From the NCBI GenBank assembly GCA_026416815.1, contig JAOAEJ010000084.1, positions 81,122-145,121 on the forward strand: 64,000 bases of DNA, given 5' to 3'. The number at the start of each line of letters is the position of its first letter. Position 1 is the first letter of the stretch. Source of the stretch: Clostridia bacterium. GTDB lineage: Bacteria; Bacillota; Clostridia; Acetivibrionales; DSM-2933. A program made the position numbers and the translations under genes. Under the pieces are notes generated by a model. It ran no database searches. It saw only the letters and a program-made list of their open reading frames with translations, and was not told where the DNA came from. Positions 46,447 through 54,694 of the stretch are shown here, in pieces.

Positions 46447-47739
46447 TTAGTTTACCTTCAGATACGAAGGAAGCTTTCGTCCTGCTTTTTCCACTGCATA
46501 CAAAGCTGCTTCAAGGTCAACCATGTTTTTGTTGTCATATATCCTGTAGTCCTTTTTGTATCTATCCGGTGTGTTTATCAGCATTATGGTATTTGCTCCG
46601 GATTGTAGCGCCCAAACCTGCGCATCTTTATTTAAAGAAGCCAACGCTGTAGTAGACGGTATATATACTTTCTTACATACAATCCTAGTAACAGCCACAG
46701 CCCTAAGAGTCAGATTTACATCCCCATGAGGGTGGTTTTCATACTTTGTACCTTTAGCAGGTATAAACGGCCCAATACCTATCATATTAATGCCCATATC
46801 CTTAAAGTAAAGAATATCGTCCGCTATATCCTCATTTGTCTGCCCGGGCAGCCCTATAATATTACCTGAACCATTGATATATCCAAGCTCTTTAAGCCAC
46901 CTTGAACATTGCAGTCTATAGTCGTAGTCATCATCGGGATGAATTTCGTTGAAAAGATTACGGTTTATAGACTCAATTTTGAGCAGGAAGTTATTTGCTC
47001 CAGCTTCTTTCAATGCCTCATACTCTTCCCTCGTCTTTTCACCCACACTTAAGGTTATCCTCATACCTGTCTTTTCCTTAATTCTGCGGACAAGAGCAAT
47101 AAGCCTTTCGGTAGACCACTGCATATCTTCTCCTGACTGGAGTATAACAGTTTTCAGACCCAAGCCTTGCAGGTAATCAACAACCTCCATAATCTCATCT
47201 TCAGTCATTCTATATCTTCCTACACTGGAATTTGCAGCATTAATGCCGCAGTAATTACAGCATTTTTTACAGTAATTAGAAAACTCAATAGCACCTCTGA
47301 TTTCGACTACATCCCCTACCATAAGCTTTCTGATTCTATCGGCAGCGTCGTAAATCAACTCAATCTCCTTCTTATTATTTGTGGATAGGAGATAGACTAT
47401 TTCGTTCCTTTCGAGGTCTTCGCCTTCTTCAATTTTTTTGAGGATTGCTATAAACTCGTCTGTAATAACATTATTTCCAAGCTTTTTATCCAAAAGACCT
47501 TGGAGCTTAAACTTCTTTTCCTCAAGAATGTCTTTTACATCAATACTGTTTTCGTCTAAAATCCTCTTGGACCTATCCAGATCCGATTCCTTTATTTTCA
47601 CTGCGATAGCGCATACAGTCCCGGTTTCAGGAGGCGCAGGAACAAGGTCGGTATCTACCTCATTCTCCTTTAGCGCTTTATTAATAATAAGCATTTGAGC
47701 TGTGTTTTTTGATATTATCAAATAGTATTTTCCCTGCAT
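46447..47739 (-). CDS. hydE: [FeFe]-hydrogenase maturase HydE with N-terminal DUF3343-like extension
   Basis: A 430-aa protein. Residues about 80-430 are HydE, a radical SAM enzyme of H-cluster assembly: the CX3CX2C cluster is Cys157, Cys161 and Cys164 in YCKKCCNYCG, followed by the HydE-typical GRYRMTEDEI and ILQSGEDM. Residues about 1-75 are extra compared with the usual length of roughly 350 and resemble DUF3343 (YYLIISKNTAQM, LVPAPPETGTVCAIAV with Cys43), a small domain linked to sulfur/selenium handling. GGGGGAAG precedes the ATG, so the extension is translated. It follows hydG by 12 bp. The fusion suggests a thiol or persulfide function brought directly to HydE, which acts on the HydG complex-B product. 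Confidence 0.95.
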   Translation of the reverse strand: MQGKYYLIISKNTAQMLIINKALKENEVDTDLVPAPPETGTVCAIAVKIKESDLDRSKRILDENSIDVKDILEEKKFKLQGLLDKKLGNNVITDEFIAILKKIEEGEDLERNEIVYLLSTNNKKEIELIYDAADRIRKLMVGDVVEIRGAIEFSNYCKKCCNYCGINAANSSVGRYRMTEDEIMEVVDYLQGLGLKTVILQSGEDMQWSTERLIALVRRIKEKTGMRITLSVGEKTREEYEALKEAGANNFLLKIESINRNLFNEIHPDDDYDYRLQCSRWLKELGYINGSGNIIGLPGQTNEDIADDILYFKDMGINMIGIGPFIPAKGTKYENHPHGDVNLTLRAVAVTRIVCKKVYIPSTTALASLNKDAQVWALQSGANTIMLINTPDRYKKDYRIYDNKNMVDLEAALYAVEKAGRKLPSYLKVN

Positions 47740-47751
47740 TAATCTTCCCCC

Positions 47752-49119
47752 TTAGAAATATATATCTCTTTCACCTTTTTCTATATCCTTAAGCTTTTCT
47801 TCAGTAAGCGACCTCATTTTGTCGTCATGGATATCCAATAATGCTTTTTTTATCATTGCCTCTCCCTTTAGTCTCAAACTCTCGGTACCGTAGTCTACAA
47901 GGTTTTCCTTAAAGGTAAGAATCGCATTCGGTTGGCAAAACTCATGGATTTCTCCACCCTTTGCATACTCCATGAACGCTTCCCCTGTCCTGCATCTCCT
48001 ATAGCATGCAGTACAGAAGCTCGGAATGTATCCGTTTTCACATATTGTTTCCAGCATTTGCGGCAAGCTCCTATGGTCACTCACCTCAAACTGATCGGCT
48101 TTTTCCTCTTCCTCTTTATATCCTCCGGGGCTGGTTTTTGATCCTGCACTTATCTGAGAAATCCCCAAACTCAGAAGTTCATCCCTAAACTCAGCTCTCT
48201 CTCTTGTGGAAAGTATCATTCCGGTGTAGGGTACTGCAAGCCTGTAAATCGCTACTATCTTTCTAAAGTCGTCGTCATCTACAAAATGAGGAATTTTATC
48301 AAGTCCCCACCCTAAAGCCGGCCTTAATCTCGGAACAGATATGGTATGCGGGCCTACGCCATATCTTTCCTCAAAGCTTTTAACATGCATAAGCAGCCCC
48401 AAAACTTCAAATCTGTAATCATAAAGCCCTAAGAGAGCACCCACACCCACATCATCTATCCCTGCTTCAAAAGCCCGGTCAATAGCAGTTATTCTCCAGT
48501 CATAATCAGCCTTCAAGCCTGTAGGATGCATTTTTTTATAAACTTCTCTATTATATGTCTCCTGGAATATTACGTATGTTCCTATTCCTGCATTTTTAAG
48601 TTCTTTATATTCCTCAATCTTCATTGGAGCAGCTTCAACATTTATTCTTTTTATGCCGGTATTTTTGTATATAGCTTCCATTGCGTCCGTCATATGCTTT
48701 GCATTGGTTTTCCTCGGGTCTTCTCCGCATATCAGCAAAATCCTCTTGTGCCCTTGAGCTTCCATAGCTTTGGCTTCCTCAACAATTTCAGACAGTCCAA
48801 GAGTTCTTCTGTGGAGTTCCTTGTTATCCCTTCTAAATCCGCAGTACAAGCAGTTATTAGTACATTCATTGCTAGTGTACAGAGGTGCAAAAAGCACCAC
48901 CCTCTTGCCATAAACCTTGTTTTTCACAAACTTTGCTGCCGCATAAAGCTCCTCAAGAAGCTCCTTATCCTCTACAAACAAAAGTTTTGCAACCTCAGAA
49001 AGTTCCAATCCCTTACAATCCCTGGCTTTGTCTATGATATTTCTGATTTCGCCTTTATCAGTATTATTTGCCCTTTCAAGAAGTGAAAAAATTATATCTT
49101 CCTTAATAAAATCCACCAT
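47752..49119 (-). CDS. hydG: [FeFe]-hydrogenase maturase HydG
   Basis: A 455-aa radical SAM tyrosine lyase that makes the CO and CN ligands of the H-cluster. The N-terminal cluster motif is CTNNCLYCGF (CX3CX2C). The C-terminal auxiliary cluster motif is CTACYRRC followed after 22 residues by the final Cys in IHEFC (CX2CX22C), which is diagnostic of HydG against the related ThiH. ATG at 49119 is preferred to the ATG at 49164 because an AGGTAGGGGG site lies just before it and the protein then starts MVDFIKEDIIFSLLE, close to other HydG proteins. It precedes hydE by 12 bp. Confidence 0.96.
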   Translation of the reverse strand: MVDFIKEDIIFSLLERANNTDKGEIRNIIDKARDCKGLELSEVAKLLFVEDKELLEELYAAAKFVKNKVYGKRVVLFAPLYTSNECTNNCLYCGFRRDNKELHRRTLGLSEIVEEAKAMEAQGHKRILLICGEDPRKTNAKHMTDAMEAIYKNTGIKRINVEAAPMKIEEYKELKNAGIGTYVIFQETYNREVYKKMHPTGLKADYDWRITAIDRAFEAGIDDVGVGALLGLYDYRFEVLGLLMHVKSFEERYGVGPHTISVPRLRPALGWGLDKIPHFVDDDDFRKIVAIYRLAVPYTGMILSTRERAEFRDELLSLGISQISAGSKTSPGGYKEEEEKADQFEVSDHRSLPQMLETICENGYIPSFCTACYRRCRTGEAFMEYAKGGEIHEFCQPNAILTFKENLVDYGTESLRLKGEAMIKKALLDIHDDKMRSLTEEKLKDIEKGERDIYF

Positions 49120-49153
49120 AAAACAACCCCCTACCTGAATATTCATCATAAAT

Positions 49154-49267
49154 CTATAAGTCATAAAAATAATAAAACTCCCCTTGATTATTCAAGAAGA
49201 GTTTACAGACAAGCACACCATATGTACTCCCCCTTCGATAAGAACAATCTGTCTCGTTAGGCAACAT
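49154..49267 (-). CDS. Possible small ORF between the TM1266-like gene and hydG
   Basis: A 37-aa frame starting ATG at 49267 (GTG immediately upstream) after AAGGAGGAAAG, beginning MLPNETDCSYRRGSTYGV and ending FYYFYDL. The segment upstream has two copies of CTCTAAGGAGGA (around 49280 and 49310). It may be a translated small protein, or the strong Shine-Dalgarno-like sequences may belong to a structured leader for hydG. No family recognised. Confidence 0.4.
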   Translation of the reverse strand: MLPNETDCSYRRGSTYGVLVCKLFLNNQGEFYYFYDL

Positions 49268-49373
49268 CACAAATTTTCTTTCCTCCTTAGAGTCGGATAC
49301 GGGTAAATCCTCCTCCTTAGAGCTTTAGAATTTTTGAATTATTAAATTAAAAAAACAAAGTAGTCCATGACTC

Positions 49374-49625
49374 TTAATACGTAAGGGCCACTTTAGCTTT
49401 TACACCGCTTGTATTACCCAATTTGCCGGTGAGCGCCCCTATTTCATCACTATTTCCGTCAACAATTATCGAAATGACCGAGACATCCCTTTCCTTATAG
49501 GGAATCCCCATTCTACCTACTATAATATGTCCATAGCTACTTAATATGTCATTAACCCTCTTTGCTGATTCCTCACGGTTGTTTACTACTATACCAATAA
49601 CCGCAATTCTTCTTTCCTTCTCCAT
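49374..49625 (-). CDS. TM1266-like iron-only hydrogenase system protein
   Basis: An 83-aa ACT-like (ferredoxin-fold) protein of the TM1266 family, named for its recurrent position beside hydE/F/G and sometimes called an iron-only hydrogenase system putative regulator. It shows the family layout: RIAVIGIVVNN, then NDILSSYGHIIVGRMGIPYKE, then VSVISIIVDGNSDEIGALTGKLG and VKAKVALTY. It has no DNA-binding domain of its own. A GAGG site precedes the ATG. It is the first gene of the maturation operon, 254 bp before hydG; the role is inferred only from family and position. Confidence 0.92.
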   Translation of the reverse strand: MEKERRIAVIGIVVNNREESAKRVNDILSSYGHIIVGRMGIPYKERDVSVISIIVDGNSDEIGALTGKLGNTSGVKAKVALTY

Positions 49626-49820
49626 TGCATAAACCTCGTTAATTTTTTAACCATTACTATAATTATACCAAAAATCATATGCAAGTAAACAACTTTATTT
49701 CATCAATTATATATTACACTGGATATATTTAATAATAAATATACAAACTTCATTATATATTTGTCCAAGCCTTGCAAACCAACTGCTTCATGCATAAAAT
49801 TAATAAAAAGGAGTGTTTCT

Positions 49821-49910
49821 ATGCGGTATAATAACCGGTACCAATCTTACCATCGGTGGAGGCATGACTATAAAAATGATTTACCAATAAAACTCTGGAC
49901 TTTTAAGTAA
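49821..49910 (+). CDS. Possible very small basic/aromatic peptide (29 aa)
   Basis: AAGGAG lies 9 bases before ATG at 49821; the frame encodes MRYNNRYQSYHRWRHDYKN then DLPIKLWTFK. It is rich in Arg, Tyr and Trp. No homologue recognised; the ribosome site is the main support. Confidence 0.35.
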   Translation: MRYNNRYQSYHRWRHDYKNDLPIKLWTFK

Positions 49911-49965
49911 AAAAGTAGCATAATAAGTATAAGTTTTATATAATGTAACTGATTTTCCCTTAAGC

Positions 49966-49996
49966 TTCAGCCTAAAATGCTACTGAAGTTTTTATA
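49966..49996 (+). terminator. Small hairpin with T tract before ilvE
   Basis: CTTCAG (49966-49971) pairs with CTGAAG (49984-49989), followed by TTTTTAT. It may terminate the small upstream transcript or act as an attenuator for ilvE. No T-box motif was seen. Confidence 0.4.
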
Positions 49997-50119
49997 AGGA
50001 GTATTTTCAACAAATACCCATGTACATCTAAATTATCTTATTATAAAAAATTTATTTAAACTATAAAACTTAAAGACTATATTTTCTCTTTAAGGGCTCG
50101 GAAAGGGGATTTTTTAAGT

Positions 50120-51190
50120 ATGTCATATGAAATAAAAATTCAAAGAACTACAACGCCAAAACAAAAGCCTGAACAAAACAATTTAGGATTTGGAAACCAC
50201 TTTACAGACCATATGTTCATTATGGATTATACAGAGGGTAAAGGATGGCACGACCCAAGGATAGTACCTTATGCTCCTCTTGAGCTCGATCCCTCTACAA
50301 TGGTGCTTCATTACGGTCAGGCTATATTCGAAGGTCTAAAGGCTTATAAGACACAAGATGGAAGAATTCTTTTATTCAGACCTCACAAGAATATGGAAAG
50401 AGTTAATATCTCAAATGACAGGATGTGTATACCCCAAATAGATGTTGACTTTGCTGTTGAAGCTATTAAATCCATAGTTCTCGTAGATAAGGATTGGATA
50501 CCCGACGCAGAAGGCACATCCCTTTATATAAGACCGTTTATAATAGCAACAGACCCGTTCCTTGGAGTAAGGCCTTCTCTTACCTATAAATTTATGATAA
50601 TACTTTCTCCGGTAGGTGCTTACTACCCCGAGGGAATCAACCCTGTAAAAATATATGTAGAAAGCGAATATGTGCGTTCTGTAAAAGGCGGCGTAGGTTT
50701 TGCCAAGACCATAGGAAATTATGCTGCAAGCTTGAAAGCACAGATGGAAGCAAAAAAGAAAGGCTATACCCAAGTATTGTGGCTGGATGGAGTTGAAAAG
50801 AAATATATTGAAGAAGTAGGAACTATGAATGTATTCTTCAAGATAAACGGTGAAGTTGTTACCCCATCCCTTGAAGGAAGTATCCTTCCCGGTATAACAA
50901 GACAATCCACAATTGAACTCCTTACAAGCTGGGGCATAAAGGTTGTCGAAAGAAAAATATCAATAGAAGAATTATATGATGTTCATGCAAAAGGTCTTCT
51001 GGAAGAGGCTTTTGGAACCGGAACTGCTGCGGTTATATCTCCTATCGGCGAATTTAACTGGAATAACAACAAAATACTCGTCAATGAAGGAAAAACTGGA
51101 GAATTATCCGCTAAGATATTCGACGCTATTACAGGCATCCAGAGCGGTAAACTGGAAGATAAAATGAAATGGACTTATGAAGTGAAGTAG
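50120..51190 (+). CDS. ilvE: Branched-chain amino acid aminotransferase
   Basis: A 356-aa class IV PLP aminotransferase that interconverts Leu/Ile/Val with their 2-oxo acids. It matches the longer (class II) bacterial/eukaryotic BCAT form: FTDHMFIMDYTEGKGWHDP near the N-terminus, LHYGQAIFEGLKAYK, the catalytic Lys in GFAKTIGNYAASL, and EEVGTMNVFF and GTGTAAVISP for cofactor and substrate binding. An AAAGGGG site lies about 12 bases before the ATG. It stands alone on the plus strand and ends in a shared bidirectional terminator. Confidence 0.95.
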   Translation: MSYEIKIQRTTTPKQKPEQNNLGFGNHFTDHMFIMDYTEGKGWHDPRIVPYAPLELDPSTMVLHYGQAIFEGLKAYKTQDGRILLFRPHKNMERVNISNDRMCIPQIDVDFAVEAIKSIVLVDKDWIPDAEGTSLYIRPFIIATDPFLGVRPSLTYKFMIILSPVGAYYPEGINPVKIYVESEYVRSVKGGVGFAKTIGNYAASLKAQMEAKKKGYTQVLWLDGVEKKYIEEVGTMNVFFKINGEVVTPSLEGSILPGITRQSTIELLTSWGIKVVERKISIEELYDVHAKGLLEEAFGTGTAAVISPIGEFNWNNNKILVNEGKTGELSAKIFDAITGIQSGKLEDKMKWTYEVK

Positions 51191-51211
51191 TAAAAATTAG
51201 TTTATATAAAA

Positions 51212-51252
51212 AAATGGGATAACTCATCAGTAAAGTATGAGTTATCCCATTT
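51212..51252. terminator. Bidirectional terminator between ilvE and the ferredoxin gene
   Basis: AAATGGGATAACTCAT (51212-51227) pairs with ATGAGTTATCCCATTT (51237-51252), with A/T tracts on both sides, between convergent genes. Confidence 0.9.
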
Positions 51253-51256
51253 AAAT

Positions 51257-52042
51257 TTATCTTTGTGTTGCCTCTCCATTGATACCTATTCTTACTTTTG
51301 TAACAGGTACATCCTTTCCTGAGCGCTGAAGTGCTACATCAACCGCTCTAACAATCCCCGAGCAGCAAGGAACTTCCATATGCGCTACAGTAATGCTCTT
51401 GAGATTATTACTCTCTATAATGTCAGTAAGCTTCTCAATATAAAACTCTAAATCGTCCAGTTTAGGACATCCAATAACCACTGCTTTACCTTTAAGTAAA
51501 TCCAGGTGGTAGTTTGGGTATGCAAACGGTACACAATCCGCTGTAACAAGCAAGTCAGCATTATTAAAGTATGGAGCATTTACCGGAACCAGACTAAGCT
51601 GTACCGGCCACTGCCTGAGCTGCGGTTTAATCTTAACCTCTATATCATCACTGCTTACCGCTTTAGCCTTTGATGTATCTGCTTTATCATTATTTAACAT
51701 CATCATTCTGCTTCCCGGACATCCGCCTCCCCCATGATGATGGTGGTGGTGTACAGGCTGGTGTGCAGGTGCATGATTGTGTTTTGGAGCTTCTCCCCTA
51801 GTTTTCTTCACAAACTCCATAGCTTCCTCCTCATTGAAATCATCAGCTTCCCTCTCAATTATGTGGAGTGCGTCCTGCGGACAATGCCCGAGACAGGCAC
51901 CCAGACCGTCGCAGTACGAATCCTTTACAAGCTTTGCTTTTCCATCGATTATCTGAATTGCACCTTCAGCACAATTCGGAACGCACAAACCGCATCCGTC
52001 ACATCTTTCTTCATCTATTTTTATAATTTTTCTAATAGCCAT
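51257..52042 (-). CDS. Ferredoxin-type iron-sulfur protein with His-rich linker
   Basis: A 261-aa protein. ATG at 52042 is chosen: AAGGAGGAG lies just upstream and the protein starts MAIRKIIKIDEERCDGCG; the longer frame would start without a site. Residues 10-70 hold two ferredoxin-like cluster motifs, CDGCGLCVPNC and CDGLGACLGHCP; in the second the second Cys is replaced by Leu but another Cys follows. A linker of about 60 residues contains six consecutive His, then GGGGCPG. The C-terminal half (about 130-261), with LLVTADCVPFAYPN and EVPCCSGIVRAV, contains more Cys. It belongs to a family common in anaerobes and is probably an electron-transfer or metal-handling protein; exact role unknown. 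Confidence 0.85.
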   Translation of the reverse strand: MAIRKIIKIDEERCDGCGLCVPNCAEGAIQIIDGKAKLVKDSYCDGLGACLGHCPQDALHIIEREADDFNEEEAMEFVKKTRGEAPKHNHAPAHQPVHHHHHHGGGGCPGSRMMMLNNDKADTSKAKAVSSDDIEVKIKPQLRQWPVQLSLVPVNAPYFNNADLLVTADCVPFAYPNYHLDLLKGKAVVIGCPKLDDLEFYIEKLTDIIESNNLKSITVAHMEVPCCSGIVRAVDVALQRSGKDVPVTKVRIGINGEATQR

Positions 52043-52205
52043 AGTAAACTCCTCCTTAATAATTAATTTATAAATTATGTAGTTCTGTAAGTTTTTTATC
52101 ATACAGAACTATTTTTTTCGTATCACTCACTTGATAAGTTTATTATATATGATTTATTAAAACAAAGATGTGATTTATATCATCGTGCATTATGTTATTT
52201 AACAC

Positions 52206-52343
52206 AAAAAAGGAGCTTGATTAGAGATAGTTTAGGTTGAACTTAGTGATTAACCGATAGGAAAATACCTATGGTAAGTGGTAGTTTCCTATCGGGATAA
52301 AATCACTTTCAACCTAAACTATCTTAATTTCAAACTCCTTTTT
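52206..52343 (-). terminator. Terminator of the uracil permease gene, interrupted by a repeat element
   Basis: The outer arms AAAAAAGGAGCTTGA (52206-52220) and TTTCAAACTCCTTTTT (52328-52343) pair with one mismatch and form a normal terminator stem just after the permease stop, but the loop is the 100-bp inverted-repeat element at 52225-52324. Confidence 0.65.
52225..52324. repeat. Long imperfect inverted-repeat element, copy 2
   Basis: The outer arms AGATAGTTTAGGTTGAA and CAACCTAAACTATCT pair, and the inner arms CCGATAGGAAA and TTTCCTATCGG pair. The unpaired motifs ACTTAGTGATT, GGTAAGTG (apical) and GGATAAAATCACTTT are the same as in copy 1 at 855-960, whereas the stems differ in sequence and keep pairing. 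The apical loops are the same length. It lies within the loop of a terminator. Confidence 0.8.
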
Positions 52344-52361
52344 GCAGACTGAAGAATTGAA

Positions 52362-53687
52362 TTATAATTGCTTGTCGTTAGTAAGCTTTAGTTTCTCAAG
52401 TACATAGAACACTAAGCTTAGCAGCATACCTACAACAGTAGCTAAAGCCATACCTTTAAGTTGTACGTTTTGTCCGACATTAACCGCAACATTGCTGATA
52501 CCTACTACAAAGATAACCGCAGTAAGTATAAGGTTTCTTGCTTTACTGTAGTCTACCTTTGCTTCAACAAGCATTCTGATACCTGACGCTGCAATTACAC
52601 CGAAAAGAAGTATGCATATACCGCCCATAACAGGAACAGGTATACTTGATATTACTCCGGACAGCTTACCAAAGAAAGCAAATATTATAGATATTACAGC
52701 TGCTCCACCGATTACCCATACGCTATAAACCTTAGTAATCGCCATAACACCCATATTTTCACCATATGTCGTTGTTGGTACCGAGCCTGTAAATCCGGAC
52801 AACATCGTGGACAACCCATCACCGAGAAGCGATCTGTGAAGACCCGGGTCTTTTGCAAGATCTCTTCCTACTATATTACTTGTTACAAAGAGGTGTCCTA
52901 TATGCTCGGATATAACAACCAGAGCCGCAGGTGCAATAATTAACATCGCATTAAAATCAAAGCTTGGCAAAACAAAATGTGGCAAAGACACTATATCTGC
53001 ATTTGTAATTTTAGTATACTCAACCATTCCCAAAAATGCTGAAAGTCCATACCCAGCCAACACTGCAAACAATACAGGTATAATGGCTAAAAATCCTCTG
53101 AACACCAGTGAACCAAGAATAACAACTGTCAATGTAAATACCGATACTATAATAGCATTTCTATCAAAAACACCATCCTTATTTGGGTAAAGACCTGCCA
53201 TACCTGCTGCAGTACCTGCCAATTCCAAACCTATAAGAGCAACAATCGGTCCCATTGCTGCAGGGGGTAATACCACATCAAGCCATTTAGTACCTACCGC
53301 ACCGATTAGTAAAGCTGTCAATGAGAATATTAATCCGGCGATTATAAAGCCGCCTAAAGCTTTAGAAAAATTACCTTTTACATCTGCACTACTTGTAATT
53401 ACTGCTATAGTCGGGGCTAGAAAAGCAAAACTTGATCCTAAGAAAGCTGGTGCCCTACCCTTACATAAAAACAGATAAATAAGTGTACCAATTCCATTTA
53501 AAAGTAATACTAACGCAGGATCAATAACCTGTACATTAGGATCCCCTGCTGCCTGCTGAGCAGCCTGATTAAAAAGAAACGGTACCAACACAGATGCTCC
53601 AAACATTGCAAACAAGTGCTGAAAACTCAGAGGCAGTCCCTGAAGAAAAGGAACCTTCTCCTCCACCTGGATAACTCTTTTTTGCAT
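52362..53687 (-). CDS. uraA: Uracil/xanthine permease (NCS2 family)
   Basis: A 441-aa membrane transporter with about 14 hydrophobic segments, starting MQKRVIQVEEKVPFLQGLPLSFQHLFAMFGASVLVP as uracil permeases do. GLELAGTAAGMAG, ISEHIGHLFVTSNIVGRD (containing the conserved Glu of helix 8) and the GFTGSVPTTTYGENMG motif support nucleobase-cation symport. GGGGG precedes the ATG. The uracil assignment rests on the sequence and on its leader, which carries a PyrR-type site and an attenuator at 53828-53978. A promoter lies at 54002-54030. Confidence 0.93.
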   Translation of the reverse strand: MQKRVIQVEEKVPFLQGLPLSFQHLFAMFGASVLVPFLFNQAAQQAAGDPNVQVIDPALVLLLNGIGTLIYLFLCKGRAPAFLGSSFAFLAPTIAVITSSADVKGNFSKALGGFIIAGLIFSLTALLIGAVGTKWLDVVLPPAAMGPIVALIGLELAGTAAGMAGLYPNKDGVFDRNAIIVSVFTLTVVILGSLVFRGFLAIIPVLFAVLAGYGLSAFLGMVEYTKITNADIVSLPHFVLPSFDFNAMLIIAPAALVVISEHIGHLFVTSNIVGRDLAKDPGLHRSLLGDGLSTMLSGFTGSVPTTTYGENMGVMAITKVYSVWVIGGAAVISIIFAFFGKLSGVISSIPVPVMGGICILLFGVIAASGIRMLVEAKVDYSKARNLILTAVIFVVGISNVAVNVGQNVQLKGMALATVVGMLLSLVFYVLEKLKLTNDKQL

Positions 53688-53827
53688 AACTTAACATCCC
53701 CCTAAAGTTAAAATTTTATTTTAAAGCAAACTTCTAATACTATTTTTAGACTAAACCTAATATAGTATCCAGCTTACTCTAAATTCATTTTGGTAATATC
53801 AATAATATAGTTAACAAAAAATTGCAT

Positions 53828-53858
53828 AAAAAAAACTTCTCACAAGGCCAGTAAGAAG
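53828..53858 (-). terminator. Attenuator terminator in the uracil permease leader
   Basis: On the minus strand, CTTCTTAC and GTGAGAAG pair (one G-T) around TGGCCTT and are followed by eight T, 140 bp before the permease start. Together with the PyrR-like site upstream it forms a transcription attenuator. Confidence 0.75.
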
Positions 53859-53956
53859 CTTATTTACTCATTAAAAACCGGTCTTTGCTCAAACTTTACA
53901 TAATCTTCCTCAGTGAAGCAAAACCAGCTTGTATTAATAAATAAAACACACTCTAC

Positions 53957-53978
53957 TTTACTAGCCTCACAGGGCTAA
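53957..53978 (-). promoter_or_regulatory. PyrR-binding-type site in the uracil permease leader
   Basis: The minus strand reads TTAGCCCTGTGAGGCTAGTA, in which CCTGTGAGGCT matches the PyrR anti-antiterminator loop pattern UCCnGnGAGGCU. UMP-bound PyrR would stabilise this hairpin and allow the downstream terminator to form, shutting off the permease when pyrimidines are plentiful. The motif is visible; regulation is inference from Bacillus pyr operons. Confidence 0.65.
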
Positions 53979-54001
53979 TTTAAAAGTCTTTAATCAAATT
54001 T

Positions 54002-54030
54002 AGTATACCACAACACTTGATAGACGTCCA
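54002..54030 (-). promoter_or_regulatory. Promoter of the uracil permease leader
   Basis: On the minus strand a -35 box TGGACG and a -10 box TATACT are 17 bp apart, with TGG before the -10. Transcription would start near 53995, just upstream of the PyrR-like hairpin. Confidence 0.55.
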
Positions 54031-54135
54031 TAAAATTTTAACAAAAAAACTGGATAACTTTATGTTTACAAACCAAAACTTTCTACTTATAATTGAAGGT
54101 TTTTGAGCCACAATAATTAGTGAGGAGGTGATAAT

Positions 54136-54348
54136 ATGGCAAACAACAATAATAACAGCAAAACTCAATTTGAAAACATGAAATATGAAATCGCTAGAGA
54201 AGTTGGCGTTAACTTAAAACAGGGCTACAATGGAGACTTGACATCTAGGGAAGCTGGTAAGGTTGGCGGAAACATTGTTAAGAAAGTTTTCCAATCTTAT
54301 ACTGGAAACAGCTATCCTACTGAAAAGCTCGGCGATACAAGCAAATAA
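54136..54348 (+). CDS. Small acid-soluble spore protein, alpha/beta type
   Basis: A 70-aa DNA-protecting spore core protein. The germination-protease site region MKYEIAREVGV and the second conserved segment GDLTSREAGKVGGNIVKKVF are both present. The N-terminus is Asn-rich (MANNNNNSK). A very strong GAGGAGGTGATAAT site precedes the ATG, and a strong terminator follows. It would be made in the forespore late in sporulation; it establishes that the organism forms spores. Confidence 0.96.
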   Translation: MANNNNNSKTQFENMKYEIAREVGVNLKQGYNGDLTSREAGKVGGNIVKKVFQSYTGNSYPTEKLGDTSK

Positions 54349-54364
54349 ATAGCATAATCTTAAT

Positions 54365-54398
54365 AAAAATAGCAGGGGGCTTCTCTCCTGCTATTTTT
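54365..54398 (+). terminator. Terminator of the spore protein gene
   Basis: AAAAATAGCAGG (54365-54376) pairs with CCTGCTATTTTT (54387-54398), followed by more T. Confidence 0.9.
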
Positions 54399-54444
54399 AT
54401 TTTAATATATAATGTAGTGCCTGAACTGACAAACATATCGGTAG

Positions 54445-54606
54445 TTATCTTTTAACAAATCCACCACATCCGCATTTATCCATGGCACCGCAACTCTTAT
54501 CGTTAATAGCACATCTTCCGCTCATAGCTTGAACATTGGGTAAAATCGCCGCCCCAGCTTCTATATTATTCTCAGACTTAAAATTACCACAATCCTTACA
54601 CTTCAT
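54445..54606 (-). CDS. Small Cys-rich (zinc-ribbon-like) protein
   Basis: A 53-aa protein starting MKCKDCGNFKSENN; ATG at 54606 lies 9 bases after GGAGG, whereas the ATG two codons upstream is only three bases from it. It has seven Cys arranged as CKDC, a later GRC, then SCGAMDKCGC, which suggests metal binding. It lies among spore-protein genes, convergent with the SASP gene. Function unknown. Confidence 0.7.
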   Translation of the reverse strand: MKCKDCGNFKSENNIEAGAAILPNVQAMSGRCAINDKSCGAMDKCGCGGFVKR

Positions 54607-54694
54607 AGCCATATACCTCCAGATTTTTAACGTCAGACATATTATCTTCAAAAATCAACAAAATATACGTTTTTAAAAATTATTTTAAATCCAT

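Noticed and set aside
49940..50119. Possible T-box leader upstream of ilvE
   Set aside because: No T-box sequence (GGTGGNACCGCG-like) or specifier stem found; only a small hairpin with a T tract.
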